Origin: Gammaproteobacteria bacterium
Lineage (GTDB): Bacteria > Pseudomonadota > Gammaproteobacteria > Pseudomonadales > Pseudomonadaceae
DNA: 6,246 nucleotides
Assembly (NCBI GenBank): GCA_012735335.1
Contig: JAAYHO010000209.1
Coordinates: 1-6,246, forward strand
Direction of reading: 5' to 3'
The notes under the pieces are model-generated. The model was not told the DNA's origin. It did no database searches and saw only the letters and a program-made list of their open reading frames with translations. The stretch's first letter is position 1. Every line of letters starts with the position of its first letter. The translations under genes were made by a program, and so were the position numbers. Shown here one piece after another: positions 1-5,647 of this stretch.

Positions 1-623
1 AGCGGGTAGGCCTTGGCCTTCTCGATGTCGTTGACGGTCATCATGCCCTTGAGGCGGAACTGATCATCCACCACCAGCACCCGCTCGATGCGGTGCTTGT
101 GCAGCAGCTTGCGCACTTCATCGGTGGAGGAGCCTTCCTTGACGGTGACCAGACGCTCCTTGGGAGTCATGACATCGCGTACGCGGGCGTCCAGGCGAGT
201 CTCGAAACGGATATCCCGGGAGGTGACGATACCGACCAGGTCGCCGTTGTAGAGTACCGGCACACCGGAGATGTTGTTCTGGTGGGTCAACTCGAACAGC
301 TGGGCGACGGTGGCATCAGCGTCGATGGTGATCGGATCCTTGACCACGCCTGACTCGAACTTCTTGACCTTGCGGACCTCATTGGCCTGCTGTTCGATGG
401 TCATGTTCTTGTGGATGATGCCGATGCCACCTTCCTGCGCCATGGAGATGGCCAGACGGGCTTCGGTCACGGTATCCATCGCCGCCGATACCAGAGGCAT
501 GCTCAACTCGATTCCGCGGGTCAGGCGCGTGTTGAGGCAGACATCCTTGGGCAGCACTTCGGAATATCCGGGCACCAGCAGAATGTCATCAAAAGTAAGG
601 GCTTCTTGGCGAATACGCAGCAT
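1..623 (-). CDS. guaB: IMP dehydrogenase GuaB, N-terminal part (runs off the left edge)
   Basis: GuaB oxidises IMP to XMP with NAD+, the committed step of GMP synthesis, in the cytosol. Reading the minus strand from the ATG at 623-621 gives 207 codons with no stop. The protein opens [20 protein letters not shown], the classic IMPDH N-terminus, followed by the start of the barrel ([31 protein letters not shown], about residues 44-74). Residues about 90-205 are the inserted tandem CBS (Bateman) domain: [21 protein letters not shown] at 120-140 and a second CBS repeat with [10 protein letters not shown] at 178-187. The catalytic cysteine loop and flap lie beyond the window. A GGGAG at 636-632 stands 8 nt before the ATG, which supports this start. 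The gene is divergent from xseA; guaA usually follows guaB in this group but is not visible here. Only about 40% of the expected 490 residues is present because of the window edge, not because of truncation. Confidence 0.97.
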   Translation of the reverse strand, partial: MLRIRQEALTFDDILLVPGYSEVLPKDVCLNTRLTRGIELSMPLVSAAMDTVTEARLAISMAQEGGIGIIHKNMTIEQQANEVRKVKKFESGVVKDPITIDADATVAQLFELTHQNNISGVPVLYNGDLVGIVTSRDIRFETRLDARVRDVMTPKERLVTVKEGSSTDEVRKLLHKHRIERVLVVDDQFRLKGMMTVNDIEKAKAYP

Positions 624-660
624 AGCAGGAGCTCCCGAGCGGGAAAAATGGAAGCGCGCC

Positions 661-689
661 ATTATACCCAGAGAATGGCCGCTACTCAA
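661..689 (-). promoter_or_regulatory. guaB promoter with GC-rich discriminator
   Basis: On the minus strand a -35 TTGAGT (689-684) is followed by exactly 17 bp and a perfect -10 TATAAT (666-661), so a sigma70-type start is expected near 654, giving a leader of about 30 nt to the guaB ATG. The bases right after the -10 are GGCGCGC. A GC-rich discriminator is the known hallmark of promoters repressed by ppGpp in the stringent response, and guaB of E. coli is such a promoter. The regulation here is inferred from that similarity. Confidence 0.75.
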
Positions 690-691
690 AT

Positions 692-720
692 GGAATCATC
701 CTGTTTACATGGATTAATCC
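692..720. promoter_or_regulatory. Paired palindromic boxes in the guaB-xseA divergent spacer
   Basis: GGATTAATCC at 711-720 is a perfect 10-bp palindrome. GGAATCATCC at 692-701 matches it at 8 of 10 positions and starts 19 bp away. The 692-701 box ends two bases upstream of the guaB -35 (689-684), and the 711-720 box lies just upstream of the proposed xseA -10. They are therefore placed as a possible operator acting on one or both divergent promoters. They do not resemble the PurR box. No binding protein can be named from the sequence. Confidence 0.3.
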
Positions 721-733
721 GACGGCCATGAAC

Positions 734-742
734 TGCTAACAT
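734..742 (+). promoter_or_regulatory. Putative extended -10 promoter of xseA
   Basis: TGCTAACAT (734-742) fits the extended -10 pattern TGnTATAAT: the TG is in place and 4 of 6 hexamer positions match. No good -35 lies 17 bp upstream (TTAATC at 714-719, 3 of 6), as is common for extended -10 promoters. The hexamer ends seven bases before the A of the xseA ATG, so the transcript would begin at or within a base or two of the start codon. An alternative -35 TTTACA at 704-709 has only a poor partner (CATGAA at 727-732). Confidence 0.4.
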
Positions 743-751
743 GCGCGCATG
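740..751. repeat. 12-bp perfect palindrome containing the xseA start codon
   Basis: CATGCGCGCATG is fully self-complementary and ends with the xseA ATG (749-751). It overlaps the last three bases of the proposed -10 hexamer. If the transcript starts upstream, it could fold over the initiation site. If it starts at about 748, only the DNA palindrome matters, for example as a protein-binding site. It may also be chance in GC-rich DNA. Confidence 0.5.
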
Positions 752-2128
752 AATATTGATGACGCTATCTTCCAACGTCTGGGCACAGAACGCGAGGTCT
801 TGACCGTCAGCCAGTTGAACGCCCGTGCGCGTCGACTGCTGGAGGAAGTCTTTCCGCAGGTCTGGGTCGAAGGCGAACTGTCCAATCTGGCCAGACCATC
901 TTCGGGGCACATGTACTTCACCCTCAAGGACAGCGGCGCCCAGGTACGCTGCGCGCTGTTCCGTCAAAATGCGGCGCGAGTGCGCATGGATCTGCGGGAC
1001 GGGCTGCTGGTGCGGGCTCGCGGCCGGGTCAGCCTGTATGAGGGGCGCGGCGATTATCAGATGATCATCGACGCCCTGGAGCCCGCCGGGGATGGTGCCC
1101 TGCGCCAGGCTTTCGAGGCACTCAAGGCCAGACTGCAGGCCGAAGGTCTGTTTGCCGCCGAGAACAAACGCAGCCTGCCCTCCCACCCCCGCCGTATTGG
1201 CGTGATCACCTCGCCCAGCGGCGCAGCGGTGCGCGACATCATCAGTGTGTTCGGGCGACGCGCGCCCTTTATCGAACTGGTGATCAGCCCCACTGCGGTG
1301 CAGGGCCGGGATGCCGCACCACAGATCGTGCGCGCCCTGCAGCAGGCCGACCGTGCAGGATTCGACGCGCTGATTCTGGCCCGCGGCGGTGGCTCTCTGG
1401 AAGACCTGTGGCCATTCAATGAGGAAGTCGTGGCCCGCGCCGTTGCTGCATGTCGCACCCCCATTGTCAGCGCCATCGGCCATGAGACGGATGTCTCCAT
1501 CAGCGATTTTGTGGCCGATGTCCGTGCACCTACTCCCTCAGCGGCAGCGGAACTGCTGAGCCCGGATACCCAGGCCATGCTGCTGCAACTGCAGCGTTGC
1601 CAACGGCAGCTGCAGCAATCCATGAAGGTGCGCCTGACCCGGGACAATCTGCGGCTGGACGCCCTGCGCCGACGCCTGCGTCACCCCGGCGAGCGTCTGG
1701 CACAACAGAGCCAGCGGCTCGATGAGCTGGAGCTGCGCCTGCGTCGGGCCTGGCAATACCGTACCGAGCAGCGCAGACAGCAACTGGCCAACCTGCAGGG
1801 GCGCCTGCAGCACCAACATCCCGAGCGTTTGCTGCAGGTACTGCACGAGCGGCTGGCCCAGCTGCAGCAGCGCCTGCCCCGTGCTGTTCAGCTGCAACTG
1901 CAGCAGCGCCGACAGCAGCTGGAAAGCACCGCCCAGAGCCTGCACCTGATCAGTCCACTGGCCACCCTTGGGCGCGGCTACAGCATTCTGCTGGACCAGC
2001 AGGGCAAGGCCATCCGTCGCCAGCAGGACACCCAGCCGGGTCAGCAGCTGCAGGCACGGCTGGCAGAAGGACAACTGACCCTGCGGGTCGAGGGGCAACA
2101 GCCGCATACCCTGCCGTTGCTGGATTGA
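749..2128 (+). CDS. xseA: Exodeoxyribonuclease VII large subunit XseA
   Basis: XseA is the catalytic subunit of exonuclease VII, which with several copies of the small subunit XseB degrades single-stranded DNA from both ends into oligonucleotides in repair and recombination. The 459 residues equal the usual pseudomonad length. In order: an N-terminal OB-fold (about 18-115, with VWVEGELSNLARPSSGHMYF at 38-57); the catalytic domain (about 120-275) with SPSGAAVRD at 155-163, ARGGGSLEDLWPFN at 211-224, GHETD at 244-248 and RAPTPSAAAE at 259-268; a Gln/Leu/Arg-rich coiled coil (about 275-400); and the conserved C-terminal LISPLATLGRGYSI (400-413). Asp163, Arg212, His245 and Asp248 appear to correspond to residues implicated in activity in the E. 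coli enzyme. The start is nearly fixed: an in-frame TAA at 737-739 lies just upstream, and the next in-frame Met is residue 55. No Shine-Dalgarno is present. xseB is not in the window, as is normal when the two subunits are unlinked. Confidence 0.97.
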   Translation: MNIDDAIFQRLGTEREVLTVSQLNARARRLLEEVFPQVWVEGELSNLARPSSGHMYFTLKDSGAQVRCALFRQNAARVRMDLRDGLLVRARGRVSLYEGRGDYQMIIDALEPAGDGALRQAFEALKARLQAEGLFAAENKRSLPSHPRRIGVITSPSGAAVRDIISVFGRRAPFIELVISPTAVQGRDAAPQIVRALQQADRAGFDALILARGGGSLEDLWPFNEEVVARAVAACRTPIVSAIGHETDVSISDFVADVRAPTPSAAAELLSPDTQAMLLQLQRCQRQLQQSMKVRLTRDNLRLDALRRRLRHPGERLAQQSQRLDELELRLRRAWQYRTEQRRQQLANLQGRLQHQHPERLLQVLHERLAQLQQRLPRAVQLQLQQRRQQLESTAQSLHLISPLATLGRGYSILLDQQGKAIRRQQDTQPGQQLQARLAEGQLTLRVEGQQPHTLPLLD

Positions 2129-2156
2129 TTCGCGATGTTGCTGAGCTGATTCGCGA
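2126..2156. repeat. 10-bp direct repeat, 21-bp period, upstream of the ybdG-like gene
   Basis: TGATTCGCGA occurs exactly at 2126-2135 and 2147-2156. The 21-bp period is two helical turns, which would put both copies on the same face of the DNA. Each copy contains the palindromic core TCGCGA, and the first copy includes the xseA stop codon. The pair lies about 26-56 bp upstream of the proposed ybdG -10, where an activator would bind. It could instead be a small duplication with no function. Confidence 0.4.
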
Positions 2157-2178
2157 GTACGGCTTTGTCATCAATTCT

Positions 2179-2187
2179 TGTTAGGAT
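2179..2187 (+). promoter_or_regulatory. Putative extended -10 promoter of the ybdG-like gene
   Basis: TGTTAGGAT (2179-2187) has the extended TG and a TAGGAT hexamer (4 of 6 to TATAAT). Transcription would start near 2194, leaving a leader of about 48 nt that includes the palindrome CCCCGGGG (2203-2210). TTGTCA at 2165-2170 resembles a -35 but is only 11 bp from the hexamer, which is too close to pair with it. Confidence 0.4.
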
Positions 2188-2241
2188 GGCCCCCGCGCCT
2201 CGCCCCGGGGTGCATCCATTCACCAACCATTATGGAAAGTC

Positions 2242-3504
2242 ATGGAAGCGCAATACAACGAAGCCATCACCTGGCTGGAGCAATATCCCCAGCTCTATAC
2301 CCTCATCAGCCTTGCCCTGCTCATCCTCGCCGCCTGGCTGGCCAACTGGATAGTCAAACGCATTCTGGTGCGCGGTCTGATACGTCTGCTCAAGGCCACC
2401 CCGGTCGGCATGGACCAGTCGCTGGAAAAAGCCAGCTTCATCTCCCGCCTGGCCAACATCGTACCGGCAGTGATCCTGTCCGCCGGTATCGGTCTGATTC
2501 CCGGCCTGCCGGAAACCCTGGTCACCATTGTCCGCAACGTCTGCGGCGCCTTCATCATCCTGACCATCGCCCTGGCCATTACCAATGCGCTGATGGTGGT
2601 CAACACCATCTATGAACGCCGCCCACAGGCCCGCAACAAGCCGATCAAGGGTTACATTCAGCTGGTCAATATCATCATCTATTCGATTGCCGCGATCCTG
2701 ATCATCGCCACGCTGCTCGACCGCTCGCCACTGATCCTGCTCTCCGGTCTGGGTGCCATGGCAGCGGTGCTGATGCTGATCTTTCAGGACACCCTGCTGT
2801 CACTGGTGGCCAGCGTACAGATCAACTCCAACGATATCGTGCGGGTCGGTGACTGGATCGAGATGCCTGCACTGAGCGCCGATGGTGACGTGATCGACAT
2901 CTCCCTGCACACGGTCAAGGTGCAGAACTGGGACAAGACCATCACCACCATCCCGACCAAACGCCTGATCAGCGACCCGTTCAAGAACTGGCGGGGCATG
3001 CAGGAATCCGGTGGTCGCCGGATCAAGCGGGCCATCATGCTCGATCAGCAGAGCGTGCATTTTCTGGATGATGACGAATGCCGTCACCTGCACCGTTTCC
3101 GTCTGCTGGACGAGTACCTGAAGGAGAAACAGACGGATATCGACGACTGGAACCGCAAACTCGAGGAGCAGGGCCAGGAGCCGGTGAATACCCGGCGCAT
3201 CACCAATATCGGCACCTTCCGCGCCTATGTGGAGCGCTACCTGCGCAGTCATCCGGGGATCAACCAGAACATGACACTGATGGTCCGCCAGTTGGCCCCT
3301 ACCGCCGAGGGCCTGCCGATGGAGCTGTACTGCTTCACCAGCACCGTGGCCTGGGTCGGTTACGAAGGCACTCAGGGTGACATCTTCGACCACCTGCTGG
3401 CGATTCTGCCGGAGTTCGGACTGCGAGTGTATCAGGCCCCCAGTGGCCAGGATATGCGCGAAATGGGCAGCGCACAGCGGGCCGGGATGACCTCGCAGGG
3501 CTGA
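2242..3504 (+). CDS. ybdG: MscS-family mechanosensitive channel, YbdG type
   Basis: This is an inner-membrane channel of the MscS superfamily that gates on membrane tension and releases small solutes during hypo-osmotic shock. In E. coli the YbdG protein contributes the small MscM-type conductance. The 420 residues match YbdG (about 415). Hydrophobic segments lie at about 15-38, 69-88, 94-120, 138-159 and 162-182, giving five helices. The last is the pore-lining helix: GLGAMAAVLMLIFQDTLLSL at 169-188 has the Gly/Ala pattern of MscS TM3. The beta domain follows: VRVGDWIEMPALSADGDVID (200-219), then VKVQNWDKTITTIP (225-238) and FKNWRGMQESGGRRIKR (247-263). An acidic insert with DDDECRHLHRF and WNRKLEEQ (about 277-310) and the conserved TRRITNIGTFRAYVERYLR (317-335) and MTLMVRQLAP (344-353) are typical of YbdG rather than MscS itself. 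The ribosome site is weak (GGAAAG, close to the ATG). The gene is probably monocistronic, and no terminator with a clear U-tract follows. Confidence 0.92.
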   Translation: MEAQYNEAITWLEQYPQLYTLISLALLILAAWLANWIVKRILVRGLIRLLKATPVGMDQSLEKASFISRLANIVPAVILSAGIGLIPGLPETLVTIVRNVCGAFIILTIALAITNALMVVNTIYERRPQARNKPIKGYIQLVNIIIYSIAAILIIATLLDRSPLILLSGLGAMAAVLMLIFQDTLLSLVASVQINSNDIVRVGDWIEMPALSADGDVIDISLHTVKVQNWDKTITTIPTKRLISDPFKNWRGMQESGGRRIKRAIMLDQQSVHFLDDDECRHLHRFRLLDEYLKEKQTDIDDWNRKLEEQGQEPVNTRRITNIGTFRAYVERYLRSHPGINQNMTLMVRQLAPTAEGLPMELYCFTSTVAWVGYEGTQGDIFDHLLAILPEFGLRVYQAPSGQDMREMGSAQRAGMTSQG

Positions 3505-3515
3505 GCGCCGTCTTC

Positions 3516-3534
3516 GTGCCGGGGAACCCGGCAC
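3516..3534 (+). terminator. Hairpin after the ybdG-like gene, possible terminator
   Basis: GTGCCGGG (3516-3523) pairs perfectly with CCCGGCAC (3527-3534) around a GAA loop, an 8-bp GC-rich stem starting 12 nt after the stop codon. The position fits a terminator, but the following bases (CCCATGTTCT) are not a U-tract. It may only protect the transcript 3' end, or belong to the adjacent hairpin cluster. Confidence 0.4.
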
Positions 3535-3547
3535 CCCATGTTCTCGG

Positions 3548-3619
3548 GTTGGCGAGCACCTGCTCGCCGACGACCTTGTTCGCCGCAGGCAGTCTGCTGG
3601 CGTAGCGCGGGTGCGCTAC
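3548..3619. repeat. Cluster of three further palindromes, REP-like
   Basis: Three hairpins follow one another. (1) 3548-3571: GGCGAGC/GCTCGCC with loop ACCT, extended by one G-T wobble and two more pairs to 10 pairs. (2) 3581-3602: CGCC-GCAG/CTGC-GGCG with one bulged T. (3) 3602-3619: GTAGCGC/GCGCTAC with loop GGGT, a perfect 7-bp stem. Dense short GC-rich palindromes between genes are typical of REP and related elements in Pseudomonas genomes, often mobilised by RAYT transposases. No such transposase gene is in the window. Whether this exact unit is repeated elsewhere cannot be seen from here. Confidence 0.5.
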
Positions 3620-3765
3620 ACCCCAGGCGAGTTCGTCCCTCCCAGGGGCTGGCCCTCCAACCGCGCCGGTTTCTGCTGCTGCACAGGGAAAAACCCATCT
3701 CCCACGCAATATTCAACTCAGCCAAGCTCATAACTCGAAAGATAATTGCTTTTTACGCCTTTCAA

Positions 3766-3794
3766 TTGCCACAAAAAGCACATAGCCGTAGAAT
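3766..3794 (+). promoter_or_regulatory. Strong sigma70-type promoter of the leuA leader
   Basis: TTGCCA (3766-3771, 5 of 6 to TTGACA), exactly 17 bp, then TAGAAT (3789-3794, 5 of 6 to TATAAT). It sits in an AT-rich trough. Transcription should begin at about 3800-3802, leaving roughly 160 nt before the leuA ATG. It is the best plus-strand promoter in the window by match and spacing. Confidence 0.75.
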
Positions 3795-3801
3795 TTACAG
3801 C

Positions 3802-3879
3802 ATGAAAACGCCAAACACCCTTATCACTCTCCGGCAGCATGCCTGCCTCTGCCTGGTCAGCCGACGACTACGAGCCTGA
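3802..3879 (+). CDS. Candidate leaderless leader peptide upstream of leuA (25 aa)
   Basis: An ATG at 3802-3804 opens a 25-codon ORF ending TGA at 3877-3879. Its A lies seven to eight bases after the promoter -10 hexamer, so the mRNA would begin at or next to this ATG. No Shine-Dalgarno is seen or, in that case, needed. Five of 25 residues are Leu (positions 7, 10, 16, 18, 23), encoded CTT, CTC, CTC, CTG and CTA. CTA and the surrounding CGA CGA _ CGA are rare codons in GC-rich pseudomonads. The peptide ends LVSRRLRA. Leader peptides rich in the end-product amino acid are the sensing element of classical attenuators such as enterobacterial leuL, though here the Leu codons are dispersed rather than in a run. 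I do not recognise the peptide. Translation is inferred only from position and composition. Confidence 0.4.
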   Translation: MKTPNTLITLRQHACLCLVSRRLRA

Positions 3880-3927
3880 CCCGATCTCTTTCGTCTGGCC
3901 CATTACCCGGCCCCTGAATACCGTCAG
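3833..3927 (+). promoter_or_regulatory. leuA leader RNA with alternative pairings (attenuator-like)
   Basis: GGTCAG (3855-3860) can pair with CTGACC (3876-3881), or with CTGGCC (3895-3900, one G-U). CTGAC (3876-3880) can instead pair with GTCAG (3923-3927). GGCAG (3833-3837) has two CTGCC partners (3843-3847 and 3849-3853). The leader ORF's Leu codons 16 and 18 (3847-3849, 3853-3855) sit just before the first segment, and its stop codon lies inside the second. This geometry would let ribosome position choose between folds. No strong U-tract follows any stem: CGATCTCTTTCGTC after 3881 is only moderately T-rich. A classical intrinsic attenuator is therefore not proven. Confidence 0.3.
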
Positions 3928-3967
3928 CGCCCGAACAACAGATAGCCCAACAGGATTTTCGCCATGA
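3839..3967 (+). CDS. Candidate 42-aa ORF overlapping the leuA start as ATGA
   Basis: An ATG at 3839-3841 starts a 42-codon frame, offset from the leader peptide frame, that runs to TGA at 3965-3967 and overlaps the leuA ATG by the classic ATGA coupling arrangement. The first 30 codons have GC-rich third positions (roughly 23 of 29 after the Met) like a pseudomonad gene. The last dozen do not. The predicted peptide begins [15 protein letters not shown]. There is no clear ribosome-binding site. I do not recognise the protein. It may be coincidence, or a translated coupling ORF that feeds ribosomes into leuA. Confidence 0.2.
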   Translation: MPASAWSADDYEPDPISFVWPITRPLNTVSARTTDSPTGFSP

Positions 3968-5634
3968 GCATGCTCCGTGACCCTTCAAGCAAGTACCGTC
4001 CCTTTACTCCCATTGCCCTGCCCGACCGCACCTGGCCGGACAAGATCATCGACCGTGCGCCGATCTGGCTGTCCACCGACCTGCGCGATGGCAACCAGTC
4101 GCTGATCGAACCGATGGATGGCGAGAAGAAGATGCGCTTCTTCAAGTGCCTGGTCGCCGTGGGTGTCAAGGAAATCGAAGTGGGCTTTCCGTCCGCCTCG
4201 CAGACCGATTTCGACTTCGTCCGCGAGCTGATCGAGGGCGGCCATATTCCCGATGACGTGACCATCCAGGTACTGACCCAGGCCCGGGATGACCTGATCG
4301 AGCGCACCTTCGAATCGCTCAAGGGTGCCAAGCAGGCCATAGTGCACTACTACAACGCCTGCGCTCCGGCCTTCCGCAAGATCGTCTTCAATCAGGACAA
4401 GGCCGGAGTAAAAGCCATCGCCATCGCGGCAGGCAAGACCATTCGCCGGCTGGCCGAGGCCGCGCCGGAAACCCGGTGGCGCTTCGAGTACTCCCCCGAG
4501 GTATTCAGCTCCACCGAAACCGACTTCGCCGTGGAAGTGTGCAATGCGGTGATCGGCGTGTTCGAGCCGACCCCGGCGCAGAAACTGATTCTCAACCTGC
4601 CCGCGACCATCGAGTGCGCCACGCCGAACAACTATGCCGACCAGATCGAGTGGTTCGGTCGCCATATCGATCGCCGCGACAGCGTGGAGATCAGCGTGCA
4701 CACCCACAACGACCGGGGCACCGGGGTAGCTGCTTCCGAACTGGCGGTCATGGCCGGTGCCGACCGGGTCGAGGGCTGTCTGTTCGGTAACGGCGAGCGT
4801 ACCGGCAACGTCTGCCTGGTGACCCTGGCGCTGAACCTGTACACCCAGGGCGTGGACCCGCAACTGGACTTCTCCGATATCGATGCCGTGCGCAAGGTCG
4901 TCGAGGAGTGCAACCAGCTGCCGGTACACCCGCGCCACCCCTATGTCGGCGATCTGGTGCACACCGCCTTCTCCGGCTCGCACCAGGACGCCATCCGCAA
5001 GGGCTTTGCCCAGCAGGACCCGAACGGCATGTGGGAAGTCCCCTATCTGCCTATCGACCCGGCGGATATCGGCCGCAGCTATGAGGCGGTAATCCGGGTC
5101 AACAGCCAGTCCGGCAAGGGTGGTATCACCTACCTGCTGGAGCAGGAGTTCGGCATCAGCCTGCCCCGGCGCATGCAGATCGAGTTCAGCCAGGTAGTCC
5201 AGGCTGAGACCGACCGTCAGGGTCTGGAGATGACCGCCCAGCAGATCTACAAGTTGCTTGAGCGCGAATACCTGCAGGCCGACACGCCCTACACCCTGAC
5301 CCGCCACCGCCTGCAGGAAGAGGACGGCACCAGCACGGTCGACGTGGAAATGCAGGTGGACGGCGAGCCGCAGAGCTGGAAGGGTACCGGCAAGGGCCCA
5401 CTGGAGGCTCTGGTCTCGGCTCTGCCGGTCAAGGTGGAAATCATGAACTACGCCGAACATGCGATCGGCTCGGGCACCAATGCCAAGGCCGCCGCCTATA
5501 TCGAGATCCGCATGGAGAATGGTCCCTCGCTGTACGGTATCGGTATCGACGAGAACATCACCACCGCCAGCTTCCGCGCCCTGCTCAGCGCAGTGAACCG
5601 GGCCAAGCGGCAGACCCGCGCCAAGGCGGCCTGA
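3964..5634 (+). CDS. leuA: 2-isopropylmalate synthase LeuA
   Basis: LeuA condenses acetyl-CoA with 2-oxoisovalerate to give 2-isopropylmalate, the first committed step of leucine synthesis, and is normally feedback-inhibited by leucine. The 556 residues fit the longer LeuA subfamily found in Pseudomonas and related to yeast and mycobacterial enzymes. The catalytic TIM barrel (about 30-320) carries the first family signature LRDGNQS (40-46), [18 protein letters not shown] (72-89), the metal-binding [11 protein letters not shown] (246-256; His246 and His248) and the second signature [13 protein letters not shown] (270-282; Asn282). The linker includes [20 protein letters not shown] (322-341). 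The C-terminal leucine-binding regulatory domain (about 425-550) ends with [16 protein letters not shown] (500-515) and [23 protein letters not shown] (525-547). The start is supported by AGGA at 3952-3955, 8 nt upstream; a second ATG two codons later is possible. The gene is monocistronic here, with a long leader upstream and a convergent neighbour downstream. Confidence 0.98.
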   Translation: MSMLRDPSSKYRPFTPIALPDRTWPDKIIDRAPIWLSTDLRDGNQSLIEPMDGEKKMRFFKCLVAVGVKEIEVGFPSASQTDFDFVRELIEGGHIPDDVTIQVLTQARDDLIERTFESLKGAKQAIVHYYNACAPAFRKIVFNQDKAGVKAIAIAAGKTIRRLAEAAPETRWRFEYSPEVFSSTETDFAVEVCNAVIGVFEPTPAQKLILNLPATIECATPNNYADQIEWFGRHIDRRDSVEISVHTHNDRGTGVAASELAVMAGADRVEGCLFGNGERTGNVCLVTLALNLYTQGVDPQLDFSDIDAVRKVVEECNQLPVHPRHPYVGDLVHTAFSGSHQDAIRKGFAQQDPNGMWEVPYLPIDPADIGRSYEAVIRVNSQSGKGGITYLLEQEFGISLPRRMQIEFSQVVQAETDRQGLEMTAQQIYKLLEREYLQADTPYTLTRHRLQEEDGTSTVDVEMQVDGEPQSWKGTGKGPLEALVSALPVKVEIMNYAEHAIGSGTNAKAAAYIEIRMENGPSLYGIGIDENITTASFRALLSAVNRAKRQTRAKAA

Positions 5635-5647
5635 GGCCGACCACATA

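Larger units (their letters stand above)
3505..3963. other. 459-bp spacer: hairpin cluster, then leuA promoter and leader
   Basis: No conventional protein gene is supported here. Roughly 3516-3619 is GC-rich and almost entirely palindromic. About 3620-3660 is GC-rich with only weak 4-bp stems. About 3690-3830 turns markedly AT-rich, contains the leuA promoter, and passes into the transcribed leader. The open frame that runs from 3538 to 3879 crosses all of these elements and is best explained by lack of stops in GC-rich sequence. Only its last 26 codons coincide with a plausible leader ORF. Confidence 0.8.

Noticed and set aside
93..717. Plus-strand open frames opposite guaB
   Set aside because: Shadows of the strongly conserved guaB N-terminus on the other strand.
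692..720. PurR box for guaB
   Set aside because: The palindromic boxes do not match the ACGCAAACGTTTGCGT-type PurR consensus.
686..1483. Minus-strand open frame (265 codons) antisense to xseA and the spacer
   Set aside because: A shadow of xseA with no recognisable motif. It would also run through the guaB and xseA promoters.
1538..2107. Minus-strand Gln/Leu-rich open frame inside xseA
   Set aside because: It arises from the CTGCAG-rich coiled-coil coding sequence, whose complement also encodes Leu and Gln.
2800..3534. Minus-strand open frame (244 codons) antisense to the ybdG-like gene
   Set aside because: No domain or start signal is visible, and it lies opposite a clearly conserved channel gene.
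3516..3619. CRISPR array
   Set aside because: The palindromes differ from one another and there is no repeated unit with regular spacers.
3538..3879. 113-codon plus-strand open frame in the ybdG-leuA gap
   Set aside because: It spans the hairpin cluster, the AT-rich promoter and the predicted transcription start. The translation is low-complexity and lacks a ribosome site at its first ATG. Only its last 26 codons are kept, as a separate leader ORF.
3802..3963. Classical intrinsic attenuator before leuA
   Set aside because: Alternative stems exist, but none is followed by a proper U-tract and the Leu codons are not consecutive. The element is listed only as attenuator-like.
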